Of a DNA stretch of 64,000 bases, positions 10,721 to 19,142 are shown in pieces (position 1 is the stretch's first letter; every line of letters starts with the position of its first letter). The notes beneath the pieces are model-generated. The model saw nothing but the letters and a program-made list of their open reading frames with translations. It was not told where the DNA came from and did no database searches. The position numbers and the translations under genes were made by a program. Where the stretch lies: NCBI GenBank assembly GCA_001695595.3, contig MBPM02000011.1:1054001-1118000 (forward strand). Reading direction: 5' to 3'. Source of the stretch: Plasmopara viticola (taxonomy: Eukaryota; Oomycota; Peronosporomycetes; Peronosporales; Peronosporaceae).

Positions 10721-12610
10721 TTAGGTTTTAAGCGCTTTTTTCTTCTTCTTGTACTTGTCAAAATACGCCTGCACTTTTTGATTGTAATTTTTGTCACGCT
10801 TCTGCTGGTTGGCCGTCTTGACAATCACCTGCAGTACGTCCTCGTCGTGAAGCATGTGCTCTTTGCCAACGCGCTGTGGATTGTACTTTGTGCTCGTGCC
10901 CCACACCAGCGCGTAGTTGAAATTGTCCAGCATGTCTTTTGAAATCTTCCATAATCGTGTAGTTTTTAAGTTAGTAAGACACGTGACACTCTAATTGTTG
11001 TTTCAATGACGGCACGTACCGACATGCACGCAGAGTGAACACTGACACCTTTACGTTCCGATCCCAAAACAACCGGCTCATCAAACTGAGGTGCCTGCAA
11101 ATTCATATTCTTTGAGATTGACTGACGTCCATGTAAAACATAATCAACACTCGTCCAACCTCTCCTCGACGTTTGGTGTAAACGCGCGTCAGTCCCATGT
11201 AGTCCCACATTTTAGCCAAAAGCGTGTCAAAGTTCAGCTAAGCCATAATGCCTTGTGAGACCAAACTCTTGAAAGCATCAAGCTTATTCACAGTAGACGT
11301 ACCGCGGGGCGATCATCGTGAGCACAGGCAATTACAGTTGAGTTTGGCATACGCGCCAGTCGATCCACGTCTTCAATCGACACGACATCAATCTTGTTGT
11401 ACACGTACAAGCACTTGACATATTTTCGATTGCCTTCGATCACATCGATCAGGTCATCCGTCGTGCAATCCTCACGAAACAACACTTCACAATTGTGAAT
11501 TTTGTATTCGTGAAGGATCTTGTACACCGTTTGGTACGGATCATCACCAAGCTGTCGCATTGCACTTAGTATTAGTGACAAGAGAAAGACACGTCGACAA
11601 CCTGTCCAGCAAATATAAAAGTACCTTAGTAAGACGAATAGTGCTGTTGAACGTGATGCCACCGCCATTCTTCTTTCGAAAGTAAATGTCTGGCGGCTGT
11701 CGATTAAGACGCAGTCCTACGGTCTCCAATTCATTCTCTAAAATCTCACGGTGGCGATTGCCTGCCTCTCGACCAGCATCCAATACCATTAAAATCATAT
11801 CGGCTGACTTGGCGACAGCGATAACTTCTCGTCCTCGGCCTCGTCCATGTGCAGCACCCTCGATAATACCCGGTAGATCGAGAAGCTACAGTGCAATAGA
11901 CACGAGAAACTTGGAATCTTGCAGCATACAAAGCTGATCGCTTTAACATCGTAGCTTACCTGAATGCGGACGTCGTTGTATAATAGATTCCCCGGAATAC
12001 AAGTGAGTGTAGTGAACTCTACAGCGTTCGTCTCTGACTGCGTCTCGGTAAGCTGGCTACAAGGGATATGCCAGAATTTGTGGTACAATTACTAATAAGT
12101 AAAGTCACATCTTGAAATTGTGACGCACCTCAGCATTGTCGACTTTCCCACACTAGGAAATCCGATCAACGCGACGCGTCCATCGCCACTTTTGGCCACA
12201 TCAAAGCCTTTAATAGCACAATACTAAGTCATGAGCTAGAAATTCGTAGCACTTCTTCTAAGGAAAATTACCTTCTCCTCCGCCTCCACTCGTCTTTCCT
12301 TCTTCGAGAAGCTACAAACAAAAGGTAATACGTTTGATCACAAGGCCACGAGAATCTGCAAAACGCACTTCTGTACGGAGTTTAGCAAGCTTGGCCTTCA
12401 GACGACCGAGATGACCTTCTGTGGCTTTGTTAATCTGCGTCCGTTTCATTTCATCCTCTGTCCATGCAGCAAACCCCACCAGTCTAGTTAGATTACCACA
12501 CCCAATGACTCATGTGATGCTGGTTCAATTGTGCTACGAGACGTAGATAATGTAGAACACAGCTCATTGTACCGCGTACCAATCTCTTTGATGCGATCTA
12601 CAATCCCCAT
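10721..12610 (-). CDS. DRG2: Developmentally regulated GTP-binding protein 2 (DRG2)
   Basis: Ten exons on the minus strand: 12580-12610, 12369-12457, 12272-12311, 12129-12207, 11960-12056, 11625-11885, 11303-11551, 11160-11237, 11020-11094, 10721-10945; 407 residues. The family order is complete: [18 protein letters not shown], helix KAKLAKLR, G1 GFPSVGKST (about 69-77), LTCIPG, G3 [33 protein letters not shown]4 NKID, then the TGS domain ending [17 protein letters not shown]. The motifs GGGITFNST and VDRLAR are DRG2 rather than DRG1. DRG proteins are ribosome-associated translational GTPases stabilised by a DFRP partner. The tail after the TGS domain is about 40 residues longer than in animals and ends in a lysine run. 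One donor (GTTGGA, intron 11095-11159) is unusual. Head-to-head with the SAM carrier. Confidence 0.93.
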
Positions 12611-12723
12611 GGCTGCTCGCAATCCGCAATGCTCACAACTTCGTACTCTTGCGTCAAAGTACTCGGTAGTAGTTTGAGTTCTAATATCATCAATTAGTCA
12701 TTGTGTGCAGTACACTGCATCAG
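12611..12723. promoter_or_regulatory. Divergent promoter of DRG2 and SAM carrier
   Basis: 113 bp separate the two start codons. TCATTGT near 12697 resembles the oomycete initiator element (TCATTCC-like), placed about 25 bp before the carrier ATG. No other element is recognised. Confidence 0.4.
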
Positions 12724-13831
12724 ATGGTCGACGAAGACAACATGGCCCTGGAGCGTGGGTTTTTCCCAGCACTGCTGGTATGTATCTTAACAAACTATTG
12801 GAGCGTGCACCAATTGAGAAACAACGTTTTCCATTGGCATGTCCAGGGTGGAGCTGTGGCGGGCACTTCCGTGGACATTGCGCTATTCCCACTCGACACT
12901 ATCAAGACGCGTCTGCAATCGGCTCACGGTTTTTTCAAGGCTGGTGGGTTTCGAGGCATCTACTCAGGTCTATCAGCTGCGGCTGCCGGTTCAGCTCCTG
13001 GAGGTACATTACGCATATTGTCAGCGTAATGTAGCAGTGGTTGCATCATGCTAAATCATTGATATTTGAATCAGGGGCCCTCTTCTTCAGCACCTATGAG
13101 ACTTCCAAGTCTTTAATTGGTGTCATTGCTCCAGACCAAAAGCATTCGCCGCTTGTGCATATGGGTGCCGCTGCATCGGGTGAAATGGTAACCTTAGAGC
13201 GCACTTTGTGATCAAGCGAAGGGTATCTATAGTGATGCCCGTGTTATTCTGTGCTTAGGCGGCGTGTTTGGTGCGTACCCCTACCGAGATTGTAAAACAA
13301 CGTATGCAAACCGGGATGTACAAGTCACTCTATGAAGCACTTAATGCCATTCGTGCAGCGGAGGGTGTCGTGGGGTTCTATCGAGGTTACTGGAGTATGA
13401 TCGCACGAGAGATTCCCTTCTCATTCATTCAGTTTCCACTCTGGGAGGGATTGAAGGTACACCAGTGGAGGCTCAGTTTATTTTGTCTAGTCTAATAGTG
13501 CTCGACATCTACGCAGTACCAATGGTCGAGGAAGCAGAATGCCCCCGTGTCTTCATTGCAAGGCGCGCTCTGTGGATCAATTGCTGGTGCTGCGGCGGCA
13601 TCTATCACGACCCCGCTGGATGTGGTGAAGACGCGGCTGATGCTAGGAAAGGATGCTAAGGGCATTCCTTACAAGGGTACACTGAACACACTGTCGCGCG
13701 TGTACACAGATGATGGTTGGAAGCGCTTATTCTCAGGCGTGGGGCCTCGAACTATGTGGATCAGCATCGGTGGCTTTGTCTTCTTTGGTATGTACGAAAA
13801 GGTTGCTGCAACATTTTCCGGGATTGCATGA
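12724..13831 (+). CDS. SLC25A26: Mitochondrial S-adenosylmethionine carrier (SLC25A26/SAMC)
   Basis: Five exons: 12724-12777, 12847-13003, 13075-13187, 13259-13456, 13517-13831; 278 residues, as in animals (274). Introns are 60-71 nt. Three mitochondrial carrier repeats are present, each with the PxDxxKxR-type signature: [20 protein letters not shown] and [10 protein letters not shown]. The blocks [34 protein letters not shown] and [15 protein letters not shown] are specific to the SAM carrier subfamily. It exchanges cytosolic SAM for matrix S-adenosylhomocysteine across the inner membrane, feeding mitochondrial methylation. The N-terminus is short with no presequence, as usual for carriers. 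Exons 4 and 5 join at [10 protein letters not shown] in phase 0. Confidence 0.93.
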
Positions 13832-14045
13832 CGTGCAATATCGTTTAGACCTACCGATAGTCTGTTATGATGTCTCGATCGCGACATGCAGGATAATGCT
13901 AGCGCAGAATGAAGTACAATCTGTACCCATACCATTTAGCATTAAAAGACGCTCAACACATCAAGTTACCCACACAGGGTCTCTTGCAAGTATTATATTG
14001 TAATATAGAGGTCAATCTATAGGTTTAAGAATGCAGCTCGGAAAT

Positions 14046-14106
14046 TACTTTACATATTTTTCCTCATATTATTATATTAATAGTAAGAGGAAAAATATGT
14101 AAAGTA
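14046..14106. repeat. Perfect 20-bp inverted repeat (hairpin), 21-nt loop
   Basis: Arms 14046-14065 and 14087-14106 are exact reverse complements (arm core ACTTTACATATTTTTCC). It lies in the convergent spacer between the SAM carrier and the metalloprotease. It could be a tiny foldback element remnant or act in 3' end formation; sequence alone does not decide. Confidence 0.85.
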
Positions 14107-14149
14107 CTTTATACATTGGAGATTCATAATTTAATTCCAAAATATTATG

Positions 14150-14451
14150 GTGACGCCCTCCTTCCAAGCGCGGGGGCTAAACGCTCGCGCGCTTCGGGCA
14201 GGTGCTCTCGAGCATCTGCAGGTCTCTAACGAGTCTCATCCTCGACGCGACAGTCTCCAGCACCAGGGCGCCACCTGGGCTCTTACCAAGTCAGAACTAC
14301 ACAAAATAATGGAAGACCCTCACGGCCTCGGTGCTGGCTGCACTGCCCGCCGAACGAGACCCAACGTATGCGGACACCACTCTATGCCGTGGACTAGCCA
14401 TAGAGCCTAGCACGTGCATAACTTGGCAACGCGATAACGTAATACAATACA
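14150..14451 (+). mobile_element. LINE deletion derivative, copy 1 (302 bp)
   Basis: This copy starts at GTGACGCCCTCC, lacking about 14 bp of the 5' end found in copies 2 and 3, and ends in the same A/T-rich tail (GTAATACAATACA). It carries the 5' block shared by all three copies (about 115 bp ending CTCCAGCACC), then jumps to the GGCGCCACCTGGGCTCTTACC segment, then to TGGAAGACCCTCA and the 3' end. Both internal junctions match copy 3. A short possible target duplication ATTATG flanks it (14144-14149 and 14452-14457). No coding capacity remains. Confidence 0.85.
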
Positions 14452-14493
14452 ATTATGTATCTGCAAATGTCTGTGAGGTATATATTGTATTAA

Positions 14494-17172
14494 CTATTTG
14501 CCCATCGTATCGTCATTTTTAGCTCGGCTAGGCTGTGTAATGTTCCATTTTTCCTCAATAGCTCTAGAAAGACGTGAGTCAGTGTCGCGATTGCTAAGTA
14601 TATCCTGTAAATAATTGTTTAAGAAATCCTTTAATGTAAAGCTGTATGGAGCGTTGTTCATAGCTTTGACGACTTCATTCAGCAATTCATTCAACGTCAG
14701 CGAATTCAAACCATCTTGCTGCACAAAACGCTCCATGGAAGGGAACAGGGCTGCTGTCAGAGCTTTTCGCCGAACTTGCAGCACGTAAGCGCCAACATCG
14801 ACAATACCCCGACCAAGACAAGCGTAATCCAAATTTGACTCGTTGCAGTCCTCATCGTCGAAGCCAATCACCTCCACAAATGAACCATAGTCTTTCAATT
14901 CGGGAAATACATCTTTTTCAGCTTGCACAATTCGTAAAAGCAGGTCCAAAGCTTTCATTTGAGTGTCTTTTGGTAAAAATGTAGCGTTGTAAGACCTTTC
15001 ATCTCTGCCACGATGAGCATTTGTGATGTTTACTCCTCCAAGAATCGGTCGAACGAGATAAATAGCGTGCTCGAGCAATCTCAAGTAAACACGTTCGCGC
15101 TCCCACAGCGTCGCCCACGAAGCGTCCTCGGATACTGCTTTTAAGGTTGAGTCGGATCTCCTTGCATTCTGAACAAACTTTAAACGATCTGCTGCGTAGT
15201 CGACTGAGTCCGAAGACAAATCAAATATTTGGGCGTATGGGTTAAGCATGTATTCAAAGCTTTCATCCGTAAGAAACAGCGGTGTAGCTGCCGCCAAATC
15301 CGTCAAGCGAGAATGCTTGTAGCCAGGAACTTCGCTATCCACAACTGAGTAACCATAAGCAATTGCCGCGTAGTCGTAAGCTCCAATCGTGGTCATAAAG
15401 AATGCATGCTTTCCAACTTCGTCTTTCGTCAGATCAGAAAAAATATTTGCAGGCAAATAATCCATTATTGATGCCGAGATTCCGTGCTCAGCGACAAATG
15501 CGGGATCCCGAAGTTGATCGCGTGAATACGCCGATGAGCCGGCAAAATTGTGGCGCAAACCGAGGGTGTGGCCAACTTCGTGCATGACGATGTCAGCAAA
15601 GTGCTGGGCAAGGAGTTTCTTTGAAACAAAACCATTTCCATCTCCCACAACCGAGCTCAACATTACCCGGTCTAACTTTTGTTGTTCCTCATAAGCAAGA
15701 CCACATGCTCGCCTCTCACCCGTACGAGAATGCAGTGACTTTTTGTTGATCTTAAATGGTTCAGAACTGTCTGCGTCACTCACTTTTCGGAGCAAGATCG
15801 GATCTTTAAAAGGTACCATGTCAAGAGCGGTCATCGCCTCGTCAAAAAAACCGTACTCAAAGACAATGTCGCTGTGCAAGATTTCTCCCGACCTCGGATC
15901 AATGACAGTGGGACCATAGGCGTACGTCTGCTCCGATATCATCACTGAGATACTGTTGTAACGAAGGTCACCCAGTCGGTAGTCACTCGGCCATTCGCTA
16001 TCACCTGGAAGCACCGCTCGGATCGCATTTGGAAAGCCAATCCGTTCGAATGCTGGGATCCAAGCGTTCACACCAGAAGCAAAAGCTTCCCTCCACTCAT
16101 CGGGCACAGAAGGATCGATATAATACGTGATAGGGTTCTTGGTCATGTTAGCATTACTAGCCATCTCAAGTTTTCGACGATGGATTACAGTCGTATGAGA
16201 GTCCCACTGATGGTAGCCGTTTCTATCGTTGGTATCGAGGTCATGTAGACTATAGCGAGTGTAGCGTTTAGCAAAATATCCAACTCGATCGTCGGCTACT
16301 CGCTGTGGCATGACCATGTCTGGAAGCAAACCAATTGCATAATTGACTTCAATTACTCCAGAGGCAAGCCCGTACTCAACAAAGAGCATTGTGTTGCGGG
16401 CAAACGATTCAGATGGGCCTTCTAGTGCAGTAAAGTCGGACGAAGCAAGAGCAGAGGACACAAAGAAACCATTTGCTAAAAAAACGTCAGAGGGAAGGTA
16501 GAAGGCACCTTCGGTCTCTGTATAAATAGGCACTTTAATTACATACCCTGGCCACTGGCTATCGTCAAACATCTGCTGAAGCTGATCAGCATTGACTCCC
16601 TGAAGACTTGCGTAGTGGTATTCTTGCACAAGTTGTAAATGTTGTCCATCAAGTGACAACTCAAAGTGGAAAGCAAAATCATTGGTTTCCGACAAGATGC
16701 CACCTCGCTCTGCACCAAACATCACGGGCGCAGCGCGCTTTACAACAGTCGGGTACACGATAAACGAAGAGTTCCAGTGCTCCTTGCTGAGAACAAAAAG
16801 AGCCCTTTCGTCTGGAGAAAACTGTACATCGAGAAAGGGGACGACGTCGCCATTCTGAACTTTTTCACCGCCAATTGTTTCCAGCCTATCAAGGTCTGTC
16901 GGAAACCCTTTTCCAATGTCAATGTTTTTGGAGTCAGGGTGTTCCCGCAGATAGCGTGCGGTCACCCCAATGCTTACCCCCATGAGAAATAGAAGCGACA
17001 CTGTGACAAGTGCGGTTCTTAATCGTTTGCGTTTCCAATTTGTTTCCAGAAGAGCTGCTGTGTCATGTTCCAAGTCTTGTTCATCTGCTGATTCTTGATG
17101 TACTCCAAGCTCAATGTCAACTTCTTCATCACTTTCAAACATAATTTGTTGCGAATTCGTAACTTTAGCCAT
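14494..17172 (-). CDS. Type II membrane zinc metalloprotease, HExxHxxGxxH (DUF5117/DUF4953-like)
   Basis: Single exon of 892 residues. An acidic cytosolic N-terminus (1-48) precedes one hydrophobic segment (about 52-72, ALVTVSLLFLMGVSIGVTA), giving a type II anchor with the catalytic part outside the cytosol. The zinc site HEVGHTLGLRH is at 531-541, followed by NFAGSS and, downstream, the SIMDYLPA turn (a Met-turn-like SxMDY), as in the bacterial zinc-dependent metalloproteases with DUF5117/DUF4953 regions. A long N-terminal region with the DxRYNSISVMIS strand lies before the zinc site. Lack of introns in an intron-rich neighbourhood, and the largely bacterial family, make horizontal origin possible but unproven. 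The 3' neighbour PSTK ends 90 bp upstream on the same strand. The substrate is unknown. Confidence 0.85.
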   Translation of the reverse strand: MAKVTNSQQIMFESDEEVDIELGVHQESADEQDLEHDTAALLETNWKRKRLRTALVTVSLLFLMGVSIGVTARYLREHPDSKNIDIGKGFPTDLDRLETIGGEKVQNGDVVPFLDVQFSPDERALFVLSKEHWNSSFIVYPTVVKRAAPVMFGAERGGILSETNDFAFHFELSLDGQHLQLVQEYHYASLQGVNADQLQQMFDDSQWPGYVIKVPIYTETEGAFYLPSDVFLANGFFVSSALASSDFTALEGPSESFARNTMLFVEYGLASGVIEVNYAIGLLPDMVMPQRVADDRVGYFAKRYTRYSLHDLDTNDRNGYHQWDSHTTVIHRRKLEMASNANMTKNPITYYIDPSVPDEWREAFASGVNAWIPAFERIGFPNAIRAVLPGDSEWPSDYRLGDLRYNSISVMISEQTYAYGPTVIDPRSGEILHSDIVFEYGFFDEAMTALDMVPFKDPILLRKVSDADSSEPFKINKKSLHSRTGERRACGLAYEEQQKLDRVMLSSVVGDGNGFVSKKLLAQHFADIVMHEVGHTLGLRHNFAGSSAYSRDQLRDPAFVAEHGISASIMDYLPANIFSDLTKDEVGKHAFFMTTIGAYDYAAIAYGYSVVDSEVPGYKHSRLTDLAAATPLFLTDESFEYMLNPYAQIFDLSSDSVDYAADRLKFVQNARRSDSTLKAVSEDASWATLWERERVYLRLLEHAIYLVRPILGGVNITNAHRGRDERSYNATFLPKDTQMKALDLLLRIVQAEKDVFPELKDYGSFVEVIGFDDEDCNESNLDYACLGRGIVDVGAYVLQVRRKALTAALFPSMERFVQQDGLNSLTLNELLNEVVKAMNNAPYSFTLKDFLNNYLQDILSNRDTDSRLSRAIEEKWNITQPSRAKNDDTMGK

Positions 17173-17262
17173 CGCGTTATCCTTACAAGTGCTTGTTGTC
17201 GAAATGAGGAATACTTGCTCTTTGCGAGCGCAGACGTAGCTGCAAAGATGAGATCGTCGTCA

Positions 17263-18327
17263 CTATTCTTGTCGTAGTTGAAATCGTTGAACAAGTGAAA
17301 CCACCACTTGGTCGATAACGTCGTCTCCGAAGTTTTCAACTTCGTTAGGAGAATGCTTAATAAAGTCAAGATAGTTTTTCCGGCGTTGATTAAGGTGGAG
17401 GGCCAATTGTGCTTTTGATTCACCGTTAAACAGCACATTTTTGTCCTGAAGCTGAGACGATATCCATTGACGAAGTTGCAGATCAACACGATGAACGAGA
17501 TTTTGCCTCATTTTCAAGCGATCGCGGTGCTACAGAAGCACAAAGGATATAAGCCCCATTCACAAGTGAGCCGTGTATCAAGTCTTGCCTGCAGTGCTTC
17601 CTTCTCATGCTTTACTACCCGCAGAAAGTGCCGCTCGTTCACCTCACATTCCGCCTGGGCCACCAATTTATCCATCACTAGATCGATTTCGGCAGCTTTG
17701 CACTCACCATTAACCTCAAACGTATTTACTTCCCAAGAGCTGCGGTCGCCATCAGGGGGCTCAAAAGTCGCAACCATCCGTTGAAAGACCTCGTCCGGTA
17801 TTCGTGAGCCTCTGTTTCGACTACTATTTCGGATGTGGCAGACTTTGTCAGGAACGTTGACGTATAATAGAGCGAACCCGGAACGTTCTATGAGTTGTGG
17901 ACAACTTGTTAGTAACATTGTGCTTCAAGCGCATACAGAGAAGGAAAAAGAGATTCTTACGCTCGTCAGCGAGCTGAAAGTAGCGCTTGCGCAGGCTCCG
18001 GTACTGAAAGGTGTCGTCCACTAGCAGCACCAACTGTGGCGTGTTCTTGTTCCTCTTTACTAGCTCGTTTTGTTCTTGTAGACGTTTGCTTACGAGGACT
18101 GCCATTTCCTGCTGGCAAAATTTCCATCTTTTAGGATCAAAATCAACCAGTTGCGAGTTCGCGTCTTCGCCAGCCATTTGTCTGTAAAGGTCATCGAAGG
18201 AAATGTGATCATACAGTCTCAAACCAGACCTATCTTTTGCCGCGAGAGTCTTTACGAACGTCGATTTCCCAGCTGCGGGTAGCCCAATTACGAGCACAAG
18301 AACTGCGTCACACAATCTATTGGCCAT
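17263..18327 (-). CDS. PSTK: L-seryl-tRNA(Sec) kinase PSTK
   Basis: Three exons on the minus strand: 17961-18327, about 17616-17887, 17263-17529; about 301 residues. Exon 1 begins MANRLCDAVLVLVIGLPAAGKST, a P-loop, then DHISFDDL and LVLLVDDTFQYRSLRKR, the KTI12/PSTK kinase core. Exon 2 has LLYVNVP followed by RNRGSRIPDEVFQRM and FEPPD, the family lid and acceptor-binding region. Exon 3 (RQNLVHRVDLQLRQWI) matches the helical C-terminus. PSTK phosphorylates Ser-tRNA(Sec) so SepSecS can make selenocysteinyl-tRNA. The exon 2 donor is ambiguous by one codon (GTAGTA or GTAAAG). The start is the first in-frame ATG; upstream frame opens only with TTG. KTI12 is an alternative family, but the RNRG-IP-VF-RM block favours PSTK. 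Confidence 0.85.
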
Positions 18328-18453
18328 CGTCAACAACTAGCTTTGTAGTACCATAAATGAATTACTTCGTAAATTAGGGCAGTAGTCCTAAAATTTCTTA
18401 GGTCTGCACGACCTGCTTGAATTAAAGAGCACATTACGCTTCCTTCCTAGGTT

Positions 18454-18935
18454 TTAAAGCTTTCGAACACTCTTGGCTTGGTCGATTCTTAAGACAATGT
18501 CATTGCCGTGAAAGGTTAGTGTAGCCTTGTCTTTACAGTTGCCTTTAACAATGAAAAGCCATTCGGCCATGTCCTCACGAGACAACAGCAAACAAAATCC
18601 TCGTTATCGCCTTTTGGCGTTGATTGGTCTTACACGCTGAGTTTTTTGCTCTTCCTGGCATATTGGAATAGCGTTAGTCTCTCGTTTGTTTTGTGCATCC
18701 ATATTATTCCTTGTGCGCGCACCGCTTGCTTCCTTTGGGTCAATGCGTCGACGCGGCGCTGCAGACGCTGCAGCTCGTGTTCTTGGGCGCAATGCAGCTG
18801 CCACTGGCGCCATTTACGAGGCACATCAACGGCTACAAAGTGCAAGACGAGGGCCAGCGCAGGCAAAAGGACATTGAACAAGAGACATACAAAGCCAAAA
18901 AGCGCCACAAGCTCCAGTGCCAAAGCATACAGCAT
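18454..18935 (-). CDS. Small membrane protein with coiled coil, family unknown
   Basis: Three exons on the minus strand: 18723-18935, 18634-18654, 18454-18573, giving 117 residues. Both introns (68 and 60 nt) are phase 0 with standard GT-AG ends, one with a CTAAC branch-type sequence before its CCAG acceptor, and the middle exon is only 21 nt. The protein starts with a long hydrophobic stretch (residues 2-37, enough for one long or two short membrane segments), then a basic coiled-coil region (KWRQWQLHCAQEHELQRL to QKTQR), then a compact tail MAEWLFIVKGNCKDK followed by TLTFHGNDIVLRID. I do not recognise the family. The phase-keeping splice pattern and the composition make a real gene likely. 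It sits in a tandem run with PSTK and the kinase. Confidence 0.6.
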
Positions 18936-19142
18936 AGTTGTTATGATATACGGTCCAACCAAATTGCAATAACAGGTGCACAAAGCACTTGGCTATTATG
19001 TTAAAGTTCTCTACCTCGTCGATAGTTTGGAAGTGCTTGTCTATCAGCGGGCTATAATACGATCGAGGACAGGCTTCGCACGACTCGTCTCTCAAAAATT
19101 ACCAAACAATACATGGCGGCGCGTCTGCAGCCTGACGACACA

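Noticed and set aside
17019..17489. Minus-strand 156-residue frame across the PSTK/protease spacer
   Set aside because: It is a shadow of PSTK exon 3 and the protease 5' end in another frame.
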